Source: Actinomycetes bacterium | Lineage (GTDB): Bacteria; Actinomycetota; Actinomycetes; Actinomycetales; Cellulomonadaceae | DNA length: 7,007 nucleotides | NCBI GenBank assembly: GCA_023390875.1 | Contig: JAEWCA010000096.1 | Location: 1 to 7,007, forward strand | Direction: 5' to 3' | Part shown: piece by piece, positions 1-7,007 of the stretch | How positions within the stretch are numbered: position 1 is the stretch's first letter | Layout: every line of letters begins with the position of its first letter | Translations under genes and position numbers: made by a program | Notes under the pieces: model-generated | Told to the model about the DNA's origin: nothing | Databases searched by the model: none | The model's input: only the letters and a program-made list of their open reading frames with translations

Positions 1-2
1 GC

Positions 3-809
3 TCACGCCCGGGCCGCCCCGTCGGGCCGCTCGAGCGCGTCCTTCCAGCCCTGCGCGTACGCCTCGGCGCTGCCCTGGCGGAACATGTCGTCGTCCCCGG
101 TCCGCGGCAGCACCCGGGCGCCGGGCCCGTCGTCGGCCGTGACGAGGTGCGCCAGGCCGCGCACCACCGCGAGGGGACGCCCGGCGGCCTTGCCCTTGAC
201 GAGCTCGGCGGCTGACGCGATCTCGTCCGCGACCGCCGCGACCGTCATGACGAGCGGCCGACCGAACGAGTCGACCTGCCCGCGCAGGTCGTCGAGCACC
301 TCGACGCCGGCCGCGCCGATCGCGAGGTCGGTGACGCCCTGCCGCCACGGCCGGCCCGCGGTGTCGGTGAGGATCAGCCCGAGCCGCACGCCGAACGCGG
401 ACTGCAGCGCGGCCCGCAGCGTGCGCGCGGTGCCGTCGGGGTCGAGCGGCAGCAGCAGCACGGTGCCCTCGGGCGTGTTGCTCGCGTCGACGCCTGCCGC
501 GGCCATGACCAGGCCGAGCCGGTTCTCGACGATGCGCGTGACGCCCGTCGAGTGCTCACGCGTCGCGACGACGCGGACGGTCTCGTCGGTGATCGCCTGC
601 TCGCGGTCGTCGGCGGCGACCACGCGGCCCTCCGCCTTCGACACGACCTTGCTGGTGAGGACCAGCACGTCGCCGTCGCGCAGCGCGTGCTCGGGGTCGA
701 CGCCGGCGTCGTCGCGCAGCAGCGCGACCAGCAGGCCGGCGAGGTCGTCGCCCGGCACCACCTCGGGCAGCCCGCTGGGCGCCCAGACGCGCAGCTCGAC
801 GGCCGTCAT
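3..809 (-). CDS. cofE: Coenzyme F420-0:L-glutamate ligase (CofE)
   Basis: The product is a 268-residue CofE-family enzyme. CofE adds gamma-linked glutamate to F420-0 with GTP and a divalent metal, making the polyglutamate tail of coenzyme F420 in the cytoplasm. Seen in the sequence: [17 protein letters not shown] at residues 46-62, AAAGVDASN at 103-111, LPLDPDG at 120-126 and [21 protein letters not shown] at 148-168, then the [20 protein letters not shown] stretch. All are family hallmarks in the expected order. The ATG at 809 overlaps the stop of the upstream F420-dependent oxidoreductase as ATGA, so the two are probably translationally coupled; no strong ribosome binding site precedes it. 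The TGA at 3-5 ends the protein right after the ligase domain. Mycobacterial FbiB carries an additional C-terminal nitroreductase-like domain of roughly 200 residues, which is absent here. The frame stays open upstream of 809, but that extension is arginine- and alanine-rich shadow sequence. Confidence 0.94.
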   Translation of the reverse strand: MTAVELRVWAPSGLPEVVPGDDLAGLLVALLRDDAGVDPEHALRDGDVLVLTSKVVSKAEGRVVAADDREQAITDETVRVVATREHSTGVTRIVENRLGLVMAAAGVDASNTPEGTVLLLPLDPDGTARTLRAALQSAFGVRLGLILTDTAGRPWRQGVTDLAIGAAGVEVLDDLRGQVDSFGRPLVMTVAAVADEIASAAELVKGKAAGRPLAVVRGLAHLVTADDGPGARVLPRTGDDDMFRQGSAEAYAQGWKDALERPDGAARA

Positions 810-1822
810 CGCACCAGCTTCGGCAGCACCTGCTCGCCGAACGTCTCGATCCACTCGCGCTGGTTGCGCCCCACGTTGTGCAGGTAGATGCGGTCGAACC
901 CGAGGTCGACGTACTTCTGGATCTCGGCGCGGTGCACGTCCGGGTCGGCCGAGATGACCATGCGGCCCTCGAAGTCCTCGGGACGCACGAGCTTGGCCAT
1001 CTGCTCGAAGTCGAACGGGGACCGGATGTCGGCCTTGGGGAACTTCATGCCGCCGTTGGGCCACTCGTGCATCGCGTTCGCGAGTGCCTCCTCGTCGGTG
1101 GCCGCCCACGACATGTGCAGCTGCAGCACCTTCGGCAGGTCCTCGGGCGACCGGCCGGACTCGCGCACGCCTTCGTCGAACTTGCCGAACAGCCCCGAGA
1201 TCTTCTCGAGCGGCGCACCGACGGTGATGAGCCCGTCCGCGTGCCGGCCCGCACGCTTGGCCGTCACGGGCCCGGCCGTGGCCACGAGGATCTCGGGCGC
1301 GACCTCCGGCATGGTCCACAGCCGGGTCGACTCGAGCTTGTAGAACTGGCCCGCGTGCTTGACGTCCTTGCCGGCGAGCGACGACGAGAACAGCTTCTTG
1401 ATGACCTCGATCGCCTCGAACATCCGGTTGATGCGCTCGGGTGCCTCCGGCCAGTAGCCCGCGACGATGTGCTCGTTGAGCGCCTCGCCCGAACCGAGGC
1501 CCAGCCAGTGCCGGCCGGGGTACATCGCCGCGAGCGTCGCGGACGCCTGCGCGACCATCGCCGGATGCCACCGGAAGGTGGGGGCCGTGACACCGGGCCC
1601 GATGTCGCCGGTGGTCCGCTCGCCGAGCGCCGTCAGCACGTTCCACACGAACGAGGCCTGCCCCTGCGCCGGGACCCAGGGCTGGTAGTGGTCCGCGGCC
1701 ATCACGCCCGAGAACCCGTGCTGCTCGGCGTGCACGGACAGCTCGACCGCCTCCGTGGGGTGGAACTGCTCGAGCATCGCCGCGTACCCGACCGTCAGCC
1801 CGCTCGCACTCACACCGCTCAC
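806..1822 (-). CDS. LLM-class F420-dependent oxidoreductase, FGD-like subfamily
   Basis: This 338-residue protein is a luciferase-like TIM-barrel oxidoreductase that uses coenzyme F420. It resembles mycobacterial F420-dependent glucose-6-phosphate dehydrogenase (FGD) along its length: EQF at 18-20, ADHYQPW at 43-49, TFRWHPA at 82-88, [11 protein letters not shown] at 108-118, [10 protein letters not shown] at 188-197 and ADPD at 292-295. By alignment from memory, the FGD residues Asp39, His40, Trp44 and Glu109 (F420 binding and catalysis) correspond to D44, H45, W49 and E113, all kept. Of the FGD substrate-phosphate residues, Thr195, Lys198 and Lys259 appear replaced by V201, P204 and Q274; only Arg283 has a match, R287. 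Glucose-6-phosphate is therefore doubtful as substrate; another sugar phosphate or an alcohol is possible. Start is GTG at 1822, chosen because GAAGGG lies nine bases upstream; a second GTG is three codons in. The gene overlaps cofE by four bases, so cofactor use and synthesis are co-expressed. Confidence 0.9.
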   Translation of the reverse strand: MSGVSASGLTVGYAAMLEQFHPTEAVELSVHAEQHGFSGVMAADHYQPWVPAQGQASFVWNVLTALGERTTGDIGPGVTAPTFRWHPAMVAQASATLAAMYPGRHWLGLGSGEALNEHIVAGYWPEAPERINRMFEAIEVIKKLFSSSLAGKDVKHAGQFYKLESTRLWTMPEVAPEILVATAGPVTAKRAGRHADGLITVGAPLEKISGLFGKFDEGVRESGRSPEDLPKVLQLHMSWAATDEEALANAMHEWPNGGMKFPKADIRSPFDFEQMAKLVRPEDFEGRMVISADPDVHRAEIQKYVDLGFDRIYLHNVGRNQREWIETFGEQVLPKLVR

Positions 1823-1831
1823 CGCGTCGCA

Positions 1832-1837
1832 CCCTTC
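1832..1837 (-). promoter_or_regulatory. Ribosome binding site for the F420 oxidoreductase
   Basis: On the minus strand this reads GAAGGG, a good Shine-Dalgarno match, nine bases before the GTG whose first base is 1822. It decides the start: the alternative GTG at 1813 would be 18 bases away, too far. No comparable site is seen before the other genes in the window, which fits this gene being the first of its transcription unit. Confidence 0.6.
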
Positions 1838-1841
1838 GTCG

Positions 1842-1851
1842 TCCCTGCAGG
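1842..1851. repeat. Perfect 10-bp palindrome CCCTGCAGGG in 5' leader
   Basis: A perfect inverted repeat lies in the short intergenic gap, five bases upstream of the ribosome binding site and 20 bases before the GTG start. The same 12-mer CCCTGCAGGGCC recurs inside the synthetase gene at 5367-5378, where it is coding sequence. It could be a small operator or leader hairpin, but chance is a fair explanation at this GC content. Confidence 0.3.
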
Positions 1852-1878
1852 GCCGTCGCCTGCGGCGGGCCCTCCGCG

Positions 1879-1884
1879 ACCCTA
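1879..1884 (-). promoter_or_regulatory. Possible -10 element for the F420 unit
   Basis: The minus strand reads TAGGGT, matching the TANNNT pattern of actinobacterial housekeeping -10 boxes, and it is among the few A/T-containing spots in a very GC-rich gap. A transcript would start near 1872 and have a leader of about 50 bases. No TTGACA-like -35 is visible 16-18 bases upstream (that region reads about AACACG), so the call is weak. A 5-bp stem (1890-1894 with 1901-1905) just upstream has no U tract and is not a convincing terminator. Confidence 0.25.
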
Positions 1885-1922
1885 ACCCGCACGGTGCCGG
1901 CCGTGTTCCTGAGGGCGGCGGG

Positions 1923-3467
1923 TCAGCCCAGCACGACGATGCCGCTGGACTCCGTCGCGGAGCTGAACGCGAGGTGGCCGTCGGTCGTCACGAACCACCA
2001 CCCCTCGTCGGGCCCGCCCGTGCCGGCGACGCCGGCGTCGGTGGTAGGCGTGTCCGTCGCGGTGCGCTCCAGCACCGTCGACCCGCCGTCCTCGACCAGC
2101 GCGGCCGACCACTGCAGCGTCCCGTCGTCCACGCCGTACGCGCGGACCACCCGGCCGCTGAGGACCAGCAGGACACGGCCGTCGGTGAAGACCTGGTCTG
2201 CGGGCCGGGGCATGTCCGTGCGCCACCGGACCGCCCCCGTGTCCGCGTCGACGGCGGCGAGGCGGTCGCCGCCCACCGCGACGAGCGTGCCGTCCAGCAG
2301 CACCGCGGTCGACCCGACGGTGACGTCGGCGCGCCACAGCTCCTTGCCCGACCAGTCGCGCCGGACGAGCGGGCCGGTGTCGCCGGCCGTGAGGAAGAAC
2401 GCGTCCGGCCGGCTGCCGTCGTCGACCGTGAGGTAGAGCTGCCGGTCGCCGCCCAGGTCGACCTTCGTGCCGTCGTCGCGCCAGATCACGGCACCGTCGG
2501 GCATCCCGTTCGACGTGTAGCTCTCGACGAGCACGCCGCCGGGGACGAGGGTCATCCCACCGTTCAGGCCGCCGCGACCCAGCTCGGCGACCGCGGACCC
2601 GTCGGGACCGAGCACCCACGCCTGCGTGCCGACGTCGAGCACCGTCCGCTCCTTGTCGTGCAGGACGTACGGCGTCTGCTGCTGCGGGATCCCCGACGTG
2701 TCGACGTGCGTCGACCACTGCTCCGAGCCGTCGAACGCACGCGCGACGACCTCGACGCCCCTGCGGTCGTCGTCGACCGTCGTGACCCAGTACCCGTCGC
2801 GGCCGGCGGCGATCTCGGCGCCGAGCGGCTCGTCGCGCCGTGCGAGCACCGTGCCGTCGGTCGCGTCGAGCACCACGAGCCCCCGCGTCGCGACCTCGCG
2901 CCCGTACCCCTCCGCCGACATCTGCCAGCCGTACGCGCGGCTGACGACGCACGCGAGGCGCGACGGTGGGCCGTCGACGTCGGAGCACCACGCGCTGGCC
3001 GACGGGTCCGGTCCGTCGCCGTGCACGTCGGGTGCGGGGTCGGCCGCGGGCGGCAGGTCGACGGTGACGTCCCAGGCGATGTCGCCCGTGCGCCGGTCGA
3101 CGGCGACGACGTGCGGCGCGGACTGCACGGGCCGGTACGTGCCGCCGACGAGCAGGTCGCCTGCCCGGACGCCGCCCTGCACGGCCGACGCCGCGTCGCC
3201 GTCGGCCACGTAGAGCGTGTGCAGCGGGAGGTCGACCGGCCGCAGCACACCGGGCACGTCGGCCAGCCGTGCGAGCCGCGCCTGCTCGCGCGCGTCGACG
3301 ACGACCTGGCCGAGGACCGCGGTCACGGCGACGACCACGACCGCCGCCGCGGTCACGGCGGCACGCCGCGGATGCCGCCGGACGACGTCGACGAGGCCCG
3401 GGCGGCGCTCGTCGTCGGGGCCGACGACGCCGTCGTCCTCGACGAGCTCCACGTACGTGCGGGCCAT
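1923..3467 (-). CDS. Membrane-anchored PQQ-like beta-propeller protein
   Basis: This 514-residue protein is not recognised beyond fold level. Residues 1-35 are charged and end in a basic RRHPRR patch; residues 36-57 are a single hydrophobic helix of Val and Ala. The rest should lie outside the membrane (N-in, C-out). That part contains repeated propeller-blade strands ending in a Gly-x-x-x-Trp type pattern: VVAVDRRTGDIAWDV near 120-134, then LVVLDATDGTV, RAFDGSEQWS, WSGKELWRADV, LAAVDADTGAVRWRTD and YGVDDGTLQWS. These resemble PQQ/WD40-like quinoprotein repeats, but quinone-binding or catalytic residues cannot be assigned, so a binding or scaffolding role is as likely as an enzyme. The only two cysteines, C161 and C173, could form an extracytoplasmic disulfide. 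The ATG at 3467 is nine bases after the M1 peptidase stop without a clear ribosome binding site, suggesting an operon with re-initiation. The TGA at 1923-1925 ends it. Confidence 0.8.
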   Translation of the reverse strand: MARTYVELVEDDGVVGPDDERRPGLVDVVRRHPRRAAVTAAAVVVVAVTAVLGQVVVDAREQARLARLADVPGVLRPVDLPLHTLYVADGDAASAVQGGVRAGDLLVGGTYRPVQSAPHVVAVDRRTGDIAWDVTVDLPPAADPAPDVHGDGPDPSASAWCSDVDGPPSRLACVVSRAYGWQMSAEGYGREVATRGLVVLDATDGTVLARRDEPLGAEIAAGRDGYWVTTVDDDRRGVEVVARAFDGSEQWSTHVDTSGIPQQQTPYVLHDKERTVLDVGTQAWVLGPDGSAVAELGRGGLNGGMTLVPGGVLVESYTSNGMPDGAVIWRDDGTKVDLGGDRQLYLTVDDGSRPDAFFLTAGDTGPLVRRDWSGKELWRADVTVGSTAVLLDGTLVAVGGDRLAAVDADTGAVRWRTDMPRPADQVFTDGRVLLVLSGRVVRAYGVDDGTLQWSAALVEDGGSTVLERTATDTPTTDAGVAGTGGPDEGWWFVTTDGHLAFSSATESSGIVVLG

Positions 3468-3476
3468 GCTGGAACG

Positions 3477-4790
3477 CTAGTCGGCCCCGGCAGGCATCGG
3501 GGGAAGCGATCTGGTGAACAACCACGCGCCGAGCAGGTCGTCGAGGGCCGTGCCCGCGACGTGCGACGCCGTCTCGACGAACGTCGCCGTGCTCACCGAC
3601 GCGTGCGCGTACCGCCGTGTCCACGCGCGGAGCACGTCGAAGAACACACCGTCGCCCACGGTGAGCCGGACGGCGTGCAGGGCGAGCGCGCCGCGTTTGT
3701 AGACGCGGTCGTCGAACATGCTGTCCCGTCCGGGGTCCCCGACCAGGATGTCCTGCGGCAGACCTGCGAGACGGGCGTGCGCCGCGCGGGCCTGCGCGTC
3801 GGCCGTGCGGCCGCCCGACGCCTCCGACCAGAGCCACTCCGCGTAGCAGGCGAAGCCCTCGTGCAGCCAGATGTCCCGCCAGGTCGCGACCGTGAGGCTG
3901 TTGCCGAACCACTGGTGCGCGAGCTCGTGCGCGACGAGCCGTTCGCTGCCGCGCGCGCCGTCCACGTGGTTGGCGCCGAACACGGACAACCCGTGCGCCT
4001 CGAGCGGGATCTCGAGCGGGTCGTCGGTCACGACGACCGAGTACTCGGGGAACGGGTACGGGCCGAAGCGGTCGACGAACAGCGCGAGCATCTGCTCCTG
4101 CCGGCCGAAGTCGTGCCGGAACGCCTCCCGCAGTCGCGGCGGCACCGACGCGCGCTGCGGCACGGGTTCCCTGCCGGTGGTGAGCCGCTCGTAGCGGCCG
4201 ATCTGCACCGTCGCGAGGTACGGGGCGGTCGGCTCGGGCTGGTCGAACACCCAGCGGACCCGGCTGGCCCGCGCGGTCCGCGAGCGCAGGACCCCGTTGC
4301 AGACCACGTCGTACCCGGCCTCGGTGGTGAGCTCGATGCGGAACGCGGCCTTGTCGGACGGGTGGTCGTGGCACGGGAACCACGACGCGGCACCGTCGGG
4401 CTGGCCCGCGACGATCACGCCGTCGCTGAGCTCCTCCCAGCCGACGTCGCCCCACGGCCCGTTCCGCGGCCGCGGATGACCGGCGTAGTGGACCTCGACG
4501 ACGAGGTTCGCCCCGACGGGGACGGGACGCTCGGGCCGGACGACGAGCCGCCCGTCGCGGTGCGTCCAGCGCGCGGGCCGGCGCCCGTCGACCAGCACCT
4601 TGGAGACGCGCAGGTGATCGAGCGCGAGCGTGATCCGGTCGAGCGGGCGCTGCGCGGTCGCGTGCACGCGGGCCTCGCCGCTGAGCCGGTTGCTCGCGAC
4701 GCGGTAGTCGAGGTCGAGCTCGTAGCGGGACACGTCGAGGCCGCCGTCGACCCACGCGGGCAGGTACGGGTCGGGCCCGGCTGCCGTCAT
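3477..4790 (-). CDS. Compact M1-family zinc metallopeptidase (aminopeptidase)
   Basis: This 437-residue protein belongs to the gluzincin M1 family, which removes N-terminal residues from peptides. The zinc site is complete: HELAH at residues 288-292 and E311 in WLHEGFA, giving the family spacing HEXXH-x18-E. The usual GxMEN exopeptidase motif is replaced by PLEAHG at 262-267; E264 is 24 residues before H288, the same spacing as in leukotriene A4 hydrolase, so the N-terminus-binding glutamate is probably kept. Y364 in VYKRGAL is the likely catalytic tyrosine. Residues up to about 200 form the beta-rich N-terminal domain. The large C-terminal helical domain of PepN-type enzymes (about 850 residues) is absent. 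There is no signal peptide or membrane segment, so it should be cytoplasmic. ATG at 4790 overlaps the synthetase stop as ATGA, tying its expression to the upstream peptide synthetase and suggesting the peptide product or a precursor as substrate. Confidence 0.93.
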   Translation of the reverse strand: MTAAGPDPYLPAWVDGGLDVSRYELDLDYRVASNRLSGEARVHATAQRPLDRITLALDHLRVSKVLVDGRRPARWTHRDGRLVVRPERPVPVGANLVVEVHYAGHPRPRNGPWGDVGWEELSDGVIVAGQPDGAASWFPCHDHPSDKAAFRIELTTEAGYDVVCNGVLRSRTARASRVRWVFDQPEPTAPYLATVQIGRYERLTTGREPVPQRASVPPRLREAFRHDFGRQEQMLALFVDRFGPYPFPEYSVVVTDDPLEIPLEAHGLSVFGANHVDGARGSERLVAHELAHQWFGNSLTVATWRDIWLHEGFACYAEWLWSEASGGRTADAQARAAHARLAGLPQDILVGDPGRDSMFDDRVYKRGALALHAVRLTVGDGVFFDVLRAWTRRYAHASVSTATFVETASHVAGTALDDLLGAWLFTRSLPPMPAGAD

Positions 4791-7007
4791 GCGGCGCCCA
4801 CGGGCACCACGGGGTTGCCGGTCCAGGCGGAGCCGGCGGGGATGGCCTCGCCGCGCAGCACGAGCGAGGCGGGGCCGACGGCCGAGCCGTCGCCGAGGCT
4901 CGCGGCGGGCAGCACGACACCGTGCGGCCCGAGGCTCGCACCTGCCCCGAGGGTCACGGTGTCCATGCTCATCACCCGATCATGGAACAGGTGCGTCTGC
5001 AGCACGCACCCGCGGTTCACGCTCGCGCCGTCGCCGAGCTCGACGAGGTCGGCCTCGGGCAGCCAGTACGTCTCGCACCACACGCCGCGGCCGATCCGCG
5101 CGCCGAGCGTGCGCAGCCACACGTTGAGCGCGGGCGAGCCGACCGTCGCGGGCCCGATCCACGGCACGGCGACCGACTCGAGGAACGTGTCGGCGAGCTC
5201 GTTGCGCCAGATGAACGCGCTCCACAGCGGGTGCTCCCCGGGTGTCAGCCGGCCCACCAGCAGCCACTTGGCCACCGTCGCGAGCGCGCAGGCGACCGTC
5301 GCGGCGGCCAGCACGACGAGCGGCGAGAGGAGCGCGGCGACGAGCGGACCGGCCTGCTGCACGATCCCCTGCAGGGCCAGCAGCACGAGCACGCCGAGCC
5401 CGAACGTGCAGATCACGGGCACCACCCGGCACGCCTCGACGAGCCCGCGGGCGACGCGCAGGCGCAGCGGCGGCTCGAACGTCCGCTCCTCGTCGACCTC
5501 GGCCGCGGCACGGCGCAGCTTGACGGGCGGCGACCCGAGCCACGACGTGCCCGACTTGGCGTGCTCGGGCGTCGCGGACAGCACCGCGACGAGCCCGCGC
5601 TTCGGCACCGCGCGGCCGGGCGCGATCATCCCCGAGTTGCCGAGGAACGCGCGCTTGCCGACCTTCGCGCCCTCGACCCGCATCCAGCCGCGGCCGAGCT
5701 CGTAGGAGCCGATGAGCGTGTCGTCGGCGAGGAACGCGCCGTCGCCCACGGTCGTCATCGACGGCAGCATGAGCACGGTCGACGCCTCGACGTCGCGCCC
5801 GACGTCGGCCCCGAGCGCGCGCAGCCACCACGGCGTCGCGGTGCTCGCGTACAGCGGGAACAGGGTCGTGCGGGCGTCGTCCATGAGGCGCTGCGTCGCC
5901 CAGATCTGCCACCCGGTGCGGCTGCGGACCGGGTGGTACCCCTCGCCCACGCCGACGGACAGCAGGCGCACCCCGACGAGCGTCGCGAGCGTGAGCACGA
6001 CGAACGCGGTGACCGCCCCGAGCGGCACCGCCCGCAGCGCACCGAGCACCTCGTCGGTCCACGAGGACGCCCCGCGCGCACCGAGCCCGACGACGACGAG
6101 CCCGCACGCCACCGCGACGACCGGCAGCGCCGCGAGCGCCGCCGCGGTCCCGGCGTAGACGCCGACCCAGGCCCGTCCGCGCGGTGCGCGTGCGCGGGGC
6201 CAGCCCTCGCCGGCCGGCCCGTCGAACTGCGCGGGCGAGCCGGCCCACAGCTCGCCGGGCGGCACGGACGACAGCACCGCCGAGCCCGGCGCGACCTGCG
6301 CGCCCTGCCCGACGCGTGTGCCGGGCGCGAGCGTGCTGCGGGTGCCCACGGTGGCCCGCTTGTCGATGCGGATGCGGCCGACGTGCAGCACGTCGCCGTC
6401 CACCCAGTGCCCGCTGAGGTCGACCTCGGGCTCGACGCTGCACCCGCCCCGCAGCGTGAGCATGCCGGTGACCGGCGGGAACGCGTGCAGGTCGACGTCC
6501 TTGCCGACGTCGGCGCCGAGCGCGCGCGCGTACACGACGGTCCAGGGCGCGCACGACAGGTTCCCCGCACCGGCGGCCGCGGCCCAGCTCTCGGCGAACC
6601 AGAGCCGCAGGTGCACGGACCCGCCGCGCGGGTACCGGCCGGGCCGCAGGCCCCGCAGGAACGTGCGGGCGACGAGCACGGTGGTGCCCATGCGGCCCAT
6701 CGGGCTGATGAGCACGAGCCACCCGGCGAGCACCCACCACCAGACGCCCTCGACCTCGGGCGCCCAGGTCACGGCACCGGTCCAGCGCAGCAGCGCGTCG
6801 GCGGCGAGCAGCCACGTCAGCCAGCGCAGGCCCACGAGCAGCGCGAGCGGGAGGGCCAGCACGGTCTGGATCACCTGCGCGCGCCGCGGGGTGGGCACGA
6901 CGGTGCGCGCGTCGCCGGTGTCCGGCGCGTCGAACTCGTCGAGTCGCTGCGCGAGCGCCCCGAGCCGCGGGTTGTCGTAGAGGTCGGCGACCGTGACGGT
7001 CGGGAAC
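4787..7007 (-). CDS. Pls/PosA-family non-ribosomal peptide synthetase, C-terminal part (5' end outside window)
   Basis: The frame is open from the right edge to the TGA at 4787-4789, giving 739 visible residues. The first 25 or so (FPTVTVADLYDNPRLGALA) are the last helix of a peptidyl-carrier domain. The rest is the Pls-type terminal region: hydrophobic helix pairs at visible residues about 45-73 and 88-113, 280-309 and 320-353, and 527-549 and 553-585. Each pair is followed by a left-handed beta-helix domain of hexapeptide repeats. A motif like R-x-LGA-x-x-G-x-x-V recurs in each domain (6494-6526, 5789-5821, 5081-5113), showing internal triplication. In poly-epsilon-lysine synthetase this region replaces classical condensation and thioesterase domains and joins amino acids at the membrane. 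The adenylation domain, which picks the amino acid, is presumably beyond the edge, so the product is unknown. A GTG at 6898 could be mistaken for the start, but the carrier-domain sequence continues through it. Confidence 0.9.
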   Translation of the reverse strand, partial: FPTVTVADLYDNPRLGALAQRLDEFDAPDTGDARTVVPTPRRAQVIQTVLALPLALLVGLRWLTWLLAADALLRWTGAVTWAPEVEGVWWWVLAGWLVLISPMGRMGTTVLVARTFLRGLRPGRYPRGGSVHLRLWFAESWAAAAGAGNLSCAPWTVVYARALGADVGKDVDLHAFPPVTGMLTLRGGCSVEPEVDLSGHWVDGDVLHVGRIRIDKRATVGTRSTLAPGTRVGQGAQVAPGSAVLSSVPPGELWAGSPAQFDGPAGEGWPRARAPRGRAWVGVYAGTAAALAALPVVAVACGLVVVGLGARGASSWTDEVLGALRAVPLGAVTAFVVLTLATLVGVRLLSVGVGEGYHPVRSRTGWQIWATQRLMDDARTTLFPLYASTATPWWLRALGADVGRDVEASTVLMLPSMTTVGDGAFLADDTLIGSYELGRGWMRVEGAKVGKRAFLGNSGMIAPGRAVPKRGLVAVLSATPEHAKSGTSWLGSPPVKLRRAAAEVDEERTFEPPLRLRVARGLVEACRVVPVICTFGLGVLVLLALQGIVQQAGPLVAALLSPLVVLAAATVACALATVAKWLLVGRLTPGEHPLWSAFIWRNELADTFLESVAVPWIGPATVGSPALNVWLRTLGARIGRGVWCETYWLPEADLVELGDGASVNRGCVLQTHLFHDRVMSMDTVTLGAGASLGPHGVVLPAASLGDGSAVGPASLVLRGEAIPAGSAWTGNPVVPVGAA

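Noticed and set aside
3..1892. CofE frame reads open upstream to 1892, suggesting a fusion protein of 629 residues.
   Set aside because: The part upstream of 809 is low-complexity Arg/Ala shadow of the oxidoreductase gene. The ATG at 809, overlapping the oxidoreductase stop, fits the CofE family N-terminus.
1890..1905. Stem-loop CACGG-6-CCGTG downstream of the propeller gene as a terminator.
   Set aside because: Five base pairs with no U tract is too weak; such stems are frequent by chance at this GC content.
3317..3360. A 14-base direct repeat, CCGCGGTCACGGCG, at 3317-3330 and 3347-3360.
   Set aside because: It lies in the membrane helix of the propeller protein and simply reflects repeated Val-Thr-Ala codons; there is no sign of a mobile or regulatory role.
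1882..4941. A minus-strand open frame of about 1019 codons in another frame across the peptidase and propeller genes.
   Set aside because: Its product is dominated by Arg, Ala and Gly, with no motif, while the frame offset from it has the M1 zinc site and the propeller repeats.
1755..5705. A very long plus-strand open frame (about 1316 codons) antisense to four genes.
   Set aside because: It is an effect of high GC content. The translation is rich in Arg, Pro, Val and Asp with no recognisable domain, and the minus strand carries clear conserved families over the same bases.
6896..6898. GTG that could be taken as the start of a 703-residue membrane protein.
   Set aside because: The same frame continues upstream without a stop and reads as the end of a peptidyl-carrier domain, so the gene starts outside the window.
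1..7007. tRNA or rRNA genes, CRISPR arrays, insertion sequences or attachment sites.
   Set aside because: Nearly every base is covered by conserved minus-strand genes; no spaced repeat array, transposase motif, terminal inverted repeats or tRNA-like folds were seen by eye.

Overview
The window comes from a very GC-rich actinobacterium. Codon third positions are almost all G or C, and F420 genes sit beside a Pls-type peptide synthetase. A member of Micrococcales such as Cellulomonas or a relative is a reasonable guess, but this is inferred from style and gene content, not proven. All five recognisable genes lie on the minus strand, so transcription runs from the right edge to the left edge.

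Right-hand block (7007 down to 1923): three tightly packed genes, probably one operon. The first is the C-terminal half of a Pls/PosA-family non-ribosomal peptide synthetase. The end of its peptidyl-carrier domain is visible at the right edge, followed by the membrane-embedded terminal region with three copies of a two-helix plus left-handed beta-helix unit. Its stop codon overlaps by 4 bases the start of a compact M1-family zinc aminopeptidase. Nine bases beyond the peptidase stop begins a membrane-anchored beta-propeller protein with PQQ-like repeats and no assigned function. The peptidase may be paired with the peptide product, for example to degrade it or give self-protection. That idea rests on gene order and on the analogy with poly-epsilon-lysine producers.

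A gap of about 100 bases (1823-1922) separates the blocks. It holds a possible weak promoter, a perfect 10-base palindrome and a clear ribosome binding site, but no convincing terminator.

Left-hand block (1822 down to 3): a two-gene F420 unit. The first gene encodes a luciferase-like F420-dependent oxidoreductase of the glucose-6-phosphate dehydrogenase (FGD) subfamily. Its F420-binding and catalytic residues are kept but most of the sugar-phosphate contacts are not. It overlaps by 4 bases a stand-alone CofE, the F420-0:gamma-glutamyl ligase, which lacks the nitroreductase domain found in mycobacterial FbiB. One gene thus helps make the cofactor and the other uses it.
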